Positions 47,689-54,495 of a DNA stretch of 64,000 bases are shown piece after piece. The notes beneath the pieces are model-generated. The model worked only from the letters and a program-made list of their open reading frames with translations. It did no database searches and was not told the DNA's origin. Origin of the DNA: Legionella brunensis (GTDB lineage Bacteria; Pseudomonadota; Gammaproteobacteria; Legionellales; Legionellaceae). The first letter of the stretch is position 1. Every line of letters starts with the position of its first letter. The stretch covers positions 187,913 through 251,912 of the forward strand of contig NZ_LNXV01000011.1 of assembly GCF_001467025.1 (NCBI RefSeq), in the 5' to 3' direction. A program made the translations under genes and the position numbers.

Positions 47689-48056
47689 ATTTCTATCTTC
47701 TATTTCTAAACTGACAATTGATTTAACATAATCTCACTATAATTACGCAGGTTAGGAAATTATGTTTTATATTTTGAAAAATTGGCTTAATTCTATATTA
47801 AATGAACTTTTATGACAAATCTTGTTTATTTTTACAACCCTTTATAGGGATATCCATATTTATATTTCTCTATCTAACTAAAGATTATTTATAATGCCTT
47901 GATAAATAATGTCGGTCGTATAAAGGTAGACGAGATTTATCGAGACTATTGAATTTCGGCAAAGGCGTTGACGCCGAACTGCTTTTCATTATCAATGTAC
48001 CCCTGAAAGCCAGAGCGTACCTCAAAACCCTGGCCGGACAATGATCACTTAACCCA
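47689..48056. other. Intergenic region with decayed coding fragment
   Basis: AT-rich in its first 200 bases, with nothing recognised, then clearly richer in G+C from about 47950. The frame 47955-48044 reads FGKGVDAELLFIINVPLKAR then AYLKTLAGQ before a stop, and another frame at about 47909-47953 reads NVGRIKVDEIYRDY. They look like a frameshifted fragment of a foreign gene. It points toward the 198-residue gene on the other strand and is not part of it. Confidence 0.4.
47909..48044 (+). pseudogene. Possible decayed gene fragment
   Basis: Two short coding-like runs in different frames, NVGRIKVDEIYRDY (from about 47909) and DAELLFIINVPLKARAYLKT (within 47955-48041), followed by a TGA at 48042. 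The base composition is higher in G+C than the surroundings. No family recognised; it could be the tail of a mobile-element gene. Confidence 0.3.
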
Positions 48057-48653
48057 CTAAGGCTTCATAGTAGCAATTTGCTCACGTAAATCTGGTGGCA
48101 AATTAGAAATTTTTTCCGAAAAAAAGTTTATATTCTTTTGAATATACCTAACGCATTGTTCTTCTAATGATGGTACTGCTAAAATGAATTCTAAATTCTT
48201 AGCAAATTTTAAAACATCATTTAGAGATTGAGCCATTTGAGAAGAAAATGGATGAATCTTACTAATTTCGATTAATATAGCCCCCAATTGCTCTTTGGTA
48301 GCAACCAGTCCATTATCATAAATAGAACAACGCATAGAAGCAATCCAACCATTTTCTTCAGTATGCCAAGCAATACTATTTGCCCCCATCATATTTTGAT
48401 CTTCTTTAAAAATTTTTAAATTACCCATTAAATCATTTAATTGTTGTTCATTCTCAGTGGAGAATGATAAATAAAATTTTCCTGTTTTAAATTTTACTAA
48501 CTTTAATGATGTAATTTGTTGTAATTCAAATACATGTTCCTCAAAAAAAGCGGTAAAAACATCTGGGTTCAGTTCAAACTCTGGATCATAGCTGTTAAGA
48601 AAGCCCGCAAAAGATTGCCCTTCCTTCATGGGTTTAATTTGCCATTTTTTCAT
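48057..48653 (-). CDS. Unrecognised soluble protein, 198 residues
   Basis: No family recognised. Hydrophilic, no signal peptide or membrane helix. The opening KKWQIKPMKEGQSFAGFLNS leads to a mixed alpha-beta region (ITSLKLVKFKTGKFYLSFST) and ends in SNLPPDLREQIATMKP. AT-rich, like the accessory genes beside it. The gap to pmbA on its upstream side contains a possible small open frame on the other strand. Nothing indicates the function. Confidence 0.7.
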   Translation of the reverse strand: MKKWQIKPMKEGQSFAGFLNSYDPEFELNPDVFTAFFEEHVFELQQITSLKLVKFKTGKFYLSFSTENEQQLNDLMGNLKIFKEDQNMMGANSIAWHTEENGWIASMRCSIYDNGLVATKEQLGAILIEISKIHPFSSQMAQSLNDVLKFAKNLEFILAVPSLEEQCVRYIQKNINFFSEKISNLPPDLREQIATMKP

Positions 48654-48789
48654 AATTATTTCTCGTTAAATAAAAACATAATATTGCACAGTTCAAATAT
48701 TGTATAATGTGTCATCAAATAACTCAACAGAGAAAAATTATATGTATGGCTGACTATCAGAAAAATTTCCTCAAGAGGATTTAAACTAC

Positions 48790-48939
48790 GTGGTAAGAAA
48801 TCTTGCACAGTTAAGCTTAGAAAACTCACGTCTTATTAGAAGTGATATATGTCAGATCACAATCGTAATGAAACGCATAGTATGCACTGTATTGTTTTTA
48901 AATATATCGATGATAATTGTAATAACAATGATAGCCTAA
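48790..48939 (+). CDS. Possible small membrane protein, 49 codons
   Basis: A GTG-started frame preceded by AAGAGGA at a spacing of about 11 bases. It reads VRNLAQLSLENSRLIRSDIC, then QITIVMKR and a hydrophobic end, IVCTVLFLNISMIIVITMIA, and stops at 48937. The frame continues upstream to a TGA (about 48750) without an ATG. A polar N-terminus and single membrane helix fit a small membrane protein, but the AT-rich sequence allows chance frames. It is convergent with pmbA, overlapping its end by four bases. Confidence 0.3.
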   Translation: MVRNLAQLSLENSRLIRSDICQITIVMKRIVCTVLFLNISMIIVITMIA

Positions 48940-50294
48940 CATCCGGCTACCATCATTTCAGCAATTAAAACTGAACCACAGCGAGTGGAGTAGTTTGGAT
49001 TAATGTCACTACCTACGGCAACGATGGACTTAAACATATCCTTAAGATTGCCAGCAATGGTTATTTCTTCTACGGGATATTGAATTTGGCCATTCTCCAC
49101 CCAAAATCCAGTGGCACCCCGCGAATAATCACCTGTTAAACCATTGACTCCTTGCCCCATTAATTCTGTAACTAATAATCCTTTATTCATTTTCTTAAGT
49201 AAGTCTTGTAAATCACCGGCATTAGCATCAATCGTAAGGTTATGAACTCCTCCGCTATCCGCAGTGGTTTTTAAACCCAAGCGGCGGGCTGAATAGCTTC
49301 CTAGTACATATTGACACAATACGCCATTATCAATAAAAACATTATTTCTGGTAGGGACACCTTCACCATCAAAAGGAGAACTGCCCAACCCCCTTAATAA
49401 ATAAGGCTGTTCATATACCTTAAAGCCAGTTGGGAAAATTTCCTTACCAATAGAGTCCAGCAAAAATGAATTTTTACGATATAAATTCCCACCACTAATG
49501 GCATTGATAAAACTTGAAAAAAGACCACTTGAAATGCGTGAAGAAAATAGCACAGGGACCTTTTGTGTTTTTATCTGCCTTGCTCCCAAACGACTGGTCG
49601 CTCTCTCCACAGCATTTTTTGCAATTTCTTCTAATGAACATAATCCTTCAGCATATCTTGCGGTGGTATAATCATAGTCCCGCTGCATGCTATCCCCTTC
49701 TTTTGCAATCAGAGAGCAGCTAACACCGTGACGAGTGCTTTGTATTATGCCCTCACCACCGTAAGTATTGGCAAAACCATTGCAGAAAGCATGAGTCGAA
49801 AAATTTACCCCATCAGAATTACTGATTCGTTTATCTAATGCCAAAGCATGAGATTCACATGCAAGCGCTTTTTTAATTGCTTCCGGCGGCGTAATTGCCC
49901 AAGGATGATATAAATCCAGATCAGGATACTTGGTAGTCATTAATTCCCGATCAGCAAGTCCAAAACAAGGATCGGCTGCACTGACTTTGGCAATATCGCA
50001 AGCCGCAGCCACTAAAGTATCCAGCGCCGCAGGAGAAGTATCTGTACTACTAGCGCCGCCTTTGCGATTGCCTATATAAACTACAAGGCTTATGCCCTTG
50101 TCTTCATTAAAAGCAACTGTTTCTACCTCTCCCATGCGTACATCAACTGAAAATCCACTATCGTGATTCACTGAAACCATTGCATCAGTCGCGCCTTGAG
50201 CCTTAGCCCTATCGAGTACTTCATGCATTAATTCAGATAAATTGCTGGTTGACTTACCAGCTACTCTATTGCTATTTTCCGGTAATGTTCGCAT
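48936..50294 (-). CDS. pmbA: PmbA/TldE, TldD-TldE protease subunit
   Basis: Non-catalytic partner of the TldD metalloprotease; the complex processes peptides such as microcin B17 and unfolded proteins. 452 residues. Family blocks: the N-terminal AKAQGATDAMVSVNHDSGFSVDVRMGEVETV, GISLVVYIGNRKGGASSTD, VPVLFSSRISSGLFSSFINAISGGNLYRKNSFL and the C-terminal LVTELMGQGVNGLTGDYSRGATGFWVENGQI. It lacks the HExxxH motif of TldD, as expected for TldE. It is divergent from the phosphodiester glycosidase gene with a 48-base gap. tldD itself is not in the window. Confidence 0.93.
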   Translation of the reverse strand: MRTLPENSNRVAGKSTSNLSELMHEVLDRAKAQGATDAMVSVNHDSGFSVDVRMGEVETVAFNEDKGISLVVYIGNRKGGASSTDTSPAALDTLVAAACDIAKVSAADPCFGLADRELMTTKYPDLDLYHPWAITPPEAIKKALACESHALALDKRISNSDGVNFSTHAFCNGFANTYGGEGIIQSTRHGVSCSLIAKEGDSMQRDYDYTTARYAEGLCSLEEIAKNAVERATSRLGARQIKTQKVPVLFSSRISSGLFSSFINAISGGNLYRKNSFLLDSIGKEIFPTGFKVYEQPYLLRGLGSSPFDGEGVPTRNNVFIDNGVLCQYVLGSYSARRLGLKTTADSGGVHNLTIDANAGDLQDLLKKMNKGLLVTELMGQGVNGLTGDYSRGATGFWVENGQIQYPVEEITIAGNLKDMFKSIVAVGSDINPNYSTRCGSVLIAEMMVAGC

Positions 50295-50342
50295 GGTGGT
50301 TCCGCCGCTATAAAAAGTAGTTCACAAGGATACAAGATTAAT

Positions 50343-51125
50343 ATGTCCAGGCAAACCATTACTTCTGCAAAATGGCTTATTCGGGTAAGTCAATTGCTCA
50401 TTGCCATACTAATATCAGTATTTTTTAGCAATTATGCATTGGCAACTAGCGAGTGGCGAAAATTAGCGCCAGGCATTGAGTACCAGGATCTGGATGGTAG
50501 TTTTTTAACCCCTTGGTCACATATCCATGCTTTTCGTATTAACTTAAAAGAAAATCAACTTTCATTAATTACCGCTGCTGATTTAGCACGCGAGAATGCT
50601 TCCGTTGATGAATACGCGCAACACACTAAGGCTCTATTAACTATAAATGGTGGTTTTTTTGACAATAACTACAAACCTTTGGGTTTAAGAATTTATAATA
50701 AGCGACAAAAAACTCCCCTTAAAAATATTAGTTGGTGGGGTATTTTTTACATTAGGAATCAAAAACCTTATCTAACCAATGCCAGTCAATTTCGACATAA
50801 CAGCCAAATTGATTTTGCTATTCAAAGTGGCCCAAGATTACTTATAAATAGCCGTATTCCACCCCTGAAACCAGGAAGAGCTGAGCGCTCAGCACTAGGG
50901 ATTACCCATGATGGCCGTATCATCATCCTGGTCACAGATAATCTCCCGCTTTCTACCACTGAGTTAGCGCAACTTATGAAAGCTTCTCCCCTCAACTGTC
51001 AAAATGCGCTTAACCTAGATGGCGGTAGTTCTAGCCAATTGCGCGCGCAACTGGATTCATTTCAACTAGAAGTGCATGGCTTTTCCAACGTAAGTGATGC
51101 CATTATTGTTAAAGCCAGACACTAA
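50343..51125 (+). CDS. Phosphodiester glycosidase-family protein (NAGPA/DUF2233-like)
   Basis: 260 residues with a signal peptide or N-terminal membrane anchor (LIRVSQLLIAILISVFFSNYALA, about 13-35). The catalytic domain is of the phosphodiester-alpha-GlcNAcase type: ALLTINGGFFDNNYKPLGLRI, then SGPRLLINSRIPPL, ERSALGITHDGRIIILVTDN and CQNALNLDGGSSSQLRAQ. The NGGFF and NLDGGSSS motifs are the two hallmarks. It is expected in the periplasm, where it may hydrolyse a sugar-phosphate diester of wall or surface glycan; the substrate is not known. Start at 50343 gives the usual signal peptide. Confidence 0.88.
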   Translation: MSRQTITSAKWLIRVSQLLIAILISVFFSNYALATSEWRKLAPGIEYQDLDGSFLTPWSHIHAFRINLKENQLSLITAADLARENASVDEYAQHTKALLTINGGFFDNNYKPLGLRIYNKRQKTPLKNISWWGIFYIRNQKPYLTNASQFRHNSQIDFAIQSGPRLLINSRIPPLKPGRAERSALGITHDGRIIILVTDNLPLSTTELAQLMKASPLNCQNALNLDGGSSSQLRAQLDSFQLEVHGFSNVSDAIIVKARH

Positions 51126-51131
51126 GGTTCA

Positions 51132-51572
51132 TTAATTCTTGTTTTTCATTTCTTCAGGAATAACACCCATATTCATGTAAAAAGGCTCCCACACATGGCC
51201 ATTAATATCTTGGAATGCTCGCCCATACATCCACCCATGATCTTGAGTAGGTCGATATTCTTTACCACCATTAGCGATGGCTTTTTCCATTATTTCATCG
51301 ACTGCTACACGGCTTTCAAGTGCTAAAGCGACTAGCACTTCTTTTGTTTTCATCGCATCATTAATCTCATGATGAGGAATGAATCCTTTGAAAAATTTTT
51401 CTACCAAAAGCATCACAAAATTATTTTTGCCCACGATCATGCAGGTCGCATTTTCATCTGTAAATTGTGGATTAAATTTAAATCCTAAGTCAGTAAAAAA
51501 TTTCACCGTTTGTTTTAGATCCTTCACCGGTAGATTAACAAATATTTGTCTGTCCTCGTTTTCTAATGCCAT
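51132..51572 (-). CDS. Glyoxalase/VOC-family protein
   Basis: 146 residues of the vicinal-oxygen-chelate fold: IFVNLPVKDLKQTVKFFTDLGFKFNPQ (first beta-alpha-beta unit), FVMLLVEKFFKGFIP, then the second unit GRAFQDINGHVWEPFYMN with the terminal Glu that usually binds metal. It is of the PhnB-like or glyoxalase-like group, whose substrates vary (small thiol adducts, fosfomycin, or none). It is convergent with the phosphodiester glycosidase gene, with six bases between them, and beside an MFS transporter in the same orientation. Confidence 0.88.
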   Translation of the reverse strand: MALENEDRQIFVNLPVKDLKQTVKFFTDLGFKFNPQFTDENATCMIVGKNNFVMLLVEKFFKGFIPHHEINDAMKTKEVLVALALESRVAVDEIMEKAIANGGKEYRPTQDHGWMYGRAFQDINGHVWEPFYMNMGVIPEEMKNKN

Positions 51573-51626
51573 CTGATATCCCCCTTAAACTGAATAACAA
51601 TGTCTTGCTCAGAAAGATAGGCTAAC

Positions 51627-52883
51627 TCATAATCGTTCAGACTCAAAATCATGTTTCAAGAGTAGTAAAGTTGCAAAAGTAATGAGGGAAATTAAAGTAA
51701 GATAAATAGCAGGCATAGATAAAATACCTGTTGCATGAATTAAGGAAGTTGCCACAGCTGCACTAGTTCCACCAAATAACGCATTTGCTAAATTGTAAGA
51801 CAACGATAAACCCGTATAACGAAATGCAATGGGGAATAACTCCAACAAGGAAGCAGGAATCGCTGCGTAACTCAAAGCGACCATCACCGCGAAAATAGTC
51901 TGACTAATAAAAATAGCACTTGAGCTCCCCTCTCCCAATAGAATGTATAAAGGAACCGATAATAAAAAAAAGGAAGAAGCCCCTACTATCAGAACCTGCC
52001 ATTTTCCAATTTTATCGGCTAAGAATCCTATCAATGGGCAAGCTAGAATAAGTAAAAACAAAGTTAACGTATTAATGATCATGGCATGAAGCAAATTAAC
52101 AGTTAGAAAATAATTAAGATAGGTTGGCAAGTATAGGAATGTTATATAGAAGGCAGTTGCCGGTAAAACAACAAGGGCAGTACCTTTTAATATCAGTAAA
52201 GAATGTCTACTCACTAATTCTTTAAAAGGATTTATGTTGATTTGGTGTGTCTTCTTTAGTTCCTCAAAAACAGGTGACTCGGGCATACGCAGACGTAAAT
52301 ACAATCCTAAGGCACCTAGAATAATGCTCAACAAAAAAGGAATTCGCCAAAGCCAGACAATAGTAAACAACTTAACGATCGTTGCAGCAATAGCTCCCAA
52401 TAATAGGCCGCAAAATGCAGATGCCATTATTAATGCACCGTAAAGTCCTCGTCTAAAGTCAGGAGCATGCTCCAATAAATAGACCATCGAACCTGTAAAC
52501 TCCCCCCCTACAGCCAATCCTTGTAATAAGCGACAAATAATAAGCAAGGTCGGCGCAAGGATCCCAATTTGCTGATGATCAGGAAGTAAACCAATGAATG
52601 TTGTAGGAATAGCCATAAGGATGATAGATGCAGACAATGCCTGCTTGCGCCCAAAACGATCCCCTATATAACCAAAAACAATTGCACCTAAAGGTCTTAC
52701 AAGAAAGCCTATTGCAAAGACCTCAAAGGTCGCAATTAAACCGACAGTAGCATCTTTACTAGGAAAAAATAAAGGCGTCAGGATTGCAGCAAAATATCCA
52801 TATAGAGCAAAATCATACCACTCCAGAACATTACCCAGTAATCCTGGAATGACAACTCGATATAACGAAGGGTGGGAAGTCAT
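51627..52883 (-). CDS. MFS transporter, metabolite:H+ symporter family
   Basis: 418 residues with 12 predicted membrane helices. It belongs to the MHS branch of MFS (ProP, shikimate, citrate, alpha-ketoglutarate transporters): opening GLLGNVLEWYDFALYGYFAAILTPLFFP, FEVFAIGFLVRPLGAIVFGYIGDRFGRKQAL, ICRLLQGLAVGGEFTGSMVYLLEHA, and a C-terminal FADKIGKW-type loop between helices 8 and 9 (GFLADKIGKWQVLIVG). The conserved Asp/Arg in GDRFGRK is present. The substrate is a small organic acid or osmolyte; it cannot be specified. Confidence 0.9.
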   Translation of the reverse strand: MTSHPSLYRVVIPGLLGNVLEWYDFALYGYFAAILTPLFFPSKDATVGLIATFEVFAIGFLVRPLGAIVFGYIGDRFGRKQALSASIILMAIPTTFIGLLPDHQQIGILAPTLLIICRLLQGLAVGGEFTGSMVYLLEHAPDFRRGLYGALIMASAFCGLLLGAIAATIVKLFTIVWLWRIPFLLSIILGALGLYLRLRMPESPVFEELKKTHQININPFKELVSRHSLLILKGTALVVLPATAFYITFLYLPTYLNYFLTVNLLHAMIINTLTLFLLILACPLIGFLADKIGKWQVLIVGASSFFLLSVPLYILLGEGSSSAIFISQTIFAVMVALSYAAIPASLLELFPIAFRYTGLSLSYNLANALFGGTSAAVATSLIHATGILSMPAIYLTLISLITFATLLLLKHDFESERL

Positions 52884-52998
52884 ATTATCTTCTTATTACC
52901 TAAGGTTAAGCCTATACCTTCTTCTGAAATGCAATTTTTTTGCCAGAAAGATACATCGTCCTCTCAAGCGTTGTTGGTTTTTCATATCTAAAAAACTT

Positions 52999-53571
52999 CT
53001 ACTGGTTCTTAAAGTCCAGTGACACTCCTTTTTGATTTTTACACTGCAAAATATCAATATTATTAGTTTTAGCAAATGCCTCAAGCTCCTTATATTTTTC
53101 AAAATAAGAAACAGTCCATGAGCTACCATAAGGCCCAGATTTACCCTCAAAAAAAGAAAAATGTCCCGACTCATAGCGAATAAATTTTCCAGGCGAGCAT
53201 GCAAAATCATCTGCATGAAAACTATAGTAATTCGCTTCCTGCTGGCTATATTTAGTACTTATTTTATTGATTTGATAGTTAAAATATCCCAGTGGCATCA
53301 AACAAAGGAGTGGAATCAATAAAACGATTAGAGAACCCATGGAGTCCTTCGGAAGTTGACGACAGGCATACAGCGCCCCAAATACAATTAAGGGATATAA
53401 CCAAATATAGTAACTCCATATATTAACGTAGAAGGGATGGCTCCTAATTTCCGCTGCAGCAGCCCCTCCGCATAATCCTGCATAACAAAGATATGAAATG
53501 AGCGCATAAGGCACAATCAGTAAAGAAATCCAGACTACCACAAGTAAAATAGTTCGGAAAAAAGAATGCAT
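52999..53571 (-). CDS. Unrecognised membrane protein, 190 residues
   Basis: The frame opens at 53754, but the start at 53571 is better. There the protein begins MHSFFRTILLVVVWISLLIV, a membrane helix with AGGT before the ATG, while the preceding 61 codons look like non-coding sequence. Three or four hydrophobic segments (about 5-30, 55-72, 80-100) precede a soluble C-terminal half (KFIRYESGHFSFFEGKSGPYGSSWTVSYFEKYKE). Not recognised. The overlapping frame at 52896-53216 is a shadow. Confidence 0.7.
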   Translation of the reverse strand: MHSFFRTILLVVVWISLLIVPYALISYLCYAGLCGGAAAAEIRSHPFYVNIWSYYIWLYPLIVFGALYACRQLPKDSMGSLIVLLIPLLCLMPLGYFNYQINKISTKYSQQEANYYSFHADDFACSPGKFIRYESGHFSFFEGKSGPYGSSWTVSYFEKYKELEAFAKTNNIDILQCKNQKGVSLDFKNQ

Positions 53572-53742
53572 TACCAACCTCACCTTTAAGCTATTTATCT
53601 TAAAATTACAGCGAAGGACTTTTAAAAGTCGAGTTATTTTAATGTTTTGTAGTATGAATATAGCTTCCTTTAACAAAACCAAGCAACTGCTCAAATTTTG
53701 TATTACGCTTAAATAAGAGACAACATTTCTAAAGGATTGGAT

Positions 53743-54156
53743 ATGGCTGCTCAAAATTCTTGGCTATTTTATGATTCCTTACGCATGCGTCTAGCCAATA
53801 AAGCATACACCGAGGTAAGACCAATTGCCCCTATTGACCTTGCTTTTCTAAAGCAAACGATGGGTGGATTAGTTCCTAAAGTAATTGCTGTTACCAACTC
53901 CATGGATTCTACCGATTCGCCAACCACTACTTTTAGGTATACTACCACCTGGTTTAAAAATTTGCTGGGTAACGGTGGTGCAGGAGTATTACTGTATGTC
54001 TACTGGCAACCAACAGCTGCAGTAGTTGATGAGGTATTGCAATTAGGGAATGGGATGTTAGGTTACGGACAAGTGGTTGCAGGCGTTTATGATCTTTTTA
54101 GCAACCGTTATTGGATGTCTGATCATATGAACTGGCCTCATGAAATTTTTCAATAA
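53743..54156 (+). CDS. Unrecognised protein, 137 residues
   Basis: Starts at ATG 53743, with AAAGGA 7 bases upstream, rather than the TTG at 53737. It begins MAAQNSWLFYDSLRMRLANK and is rich in aromatic residues (WLFYDSL, YTTTWFKNLLG, LLYVYWQP), with a likely hydrophobic hairpin in the middle (NLLGNGGAGVLLYVYWQPTAAVVDEVLQLGNGML). No signal peptide and no family recognised. It is divergent from the membrane-protein gene (53571). A 339-base regulatory region for nrdA follows. Confidence 0.7.
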   Translation: MAAQNSWLFYDSLRMRLANKAYTEVRPIAPIDLAFLKQTMGGLVPKVIAVTNSMDSTDSPTTTFRYTTTWFKNLLGNGGAGVLLYVYWQPTAAVVDEVLQLGNGMLGYGQVVAGVYDLFSNRYWMSDHMNWPHEIFQ

Positions 54157-54288
54157 ATGTTACCAGTTGTATCAACGTCTCTAAATATACTTCTAAATGA
54201 TCTTAATGTAGAGTTTCATCTATGGTTAAATTGTCGATGAATCGTTAAGACGATAGAGAATTTCTATTGTTAAGTAAACTCTCACACT

Positions 54289-54297
54289 TTATCCACA
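54289..54297 (+). promoter_or_regulatory. DnaA box upstream of nrdA
   Basis: TTATCCACA is the perfect consensus DnaA box, about 94 bases before the -35 of the nrdA promoter. E. coli nrdAB is also controlled by DnaA boxes near its promoter, so the position is meaningful. Confidence 0.6.
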
Positions 54298-54334
54298 GCT
54301 TATACCCATATTATTCTCTTGCTTTTCGTGAAAA

Positions 54335-54382
54335 ACACAATATCTAGTTACTGTTTATTTATAAAACAACCAGATATTGTGT
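54335..54382 (+). promoter_or_regulatory. Tandem NrdR boxes
   Basis: Box 1 ACACAATATCTAGTTA (54335-54350) matches the NrdR consensus ACACWATATMTWGTGT at 14 of 16 positions. Box 2 CAACCAGATATTGTGT (54367-54382) matches at about 12. Their starts are 32 bases apart, three helical turns, the usual spacing of NrdR box pairs. They lie just before the -35 box, where the repressor could block transcription of ribonucleotide reductase when dATP/ATP is plentiful. Confidence 0.8.
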
Positions 54383-54390
54383 TTCCAGGG

Positions 54391-54419
54391 TTGTACTCTA
54401 GCGCAAATTATTCTATATT
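54391..54419 (+). promoter_or_regulatory. nrdA promoter
   Basis: TTGTAC (54391-54396), 17-base spacer, TATATT (54414-54419). This places the transcript start near 54426, about 70 bases before the nrdA ATG. Confidence 0.65.
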
Positions 54420-54495
54420 TTAAGTATGGGCTCCGTTAGTTTTAAGGATCAAAACTAATAAGTTCTCACTACACAACACCTTCCGTGGAGAAAAC

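Larger units (their letters stand above)
54157..54495 (+). promoter_or_regulatory. nrdAB regulatory region
   Basis: Contains no gene. Annotated parts are a perfect DnaA box (54289-54297), two NrdR boxes (54335-54350 and 54367-54382) and a sigma-70 promoter (54391-54419); GGAG before the nrdA ATG completes it. The remaining sequence is AT-rich. Confidence 0.75.

Noticed and set aside
52896..53216. 106-codon minus-strand frame
   Set aside because: Overlaps the better supported membrane-protein frame; shadow.
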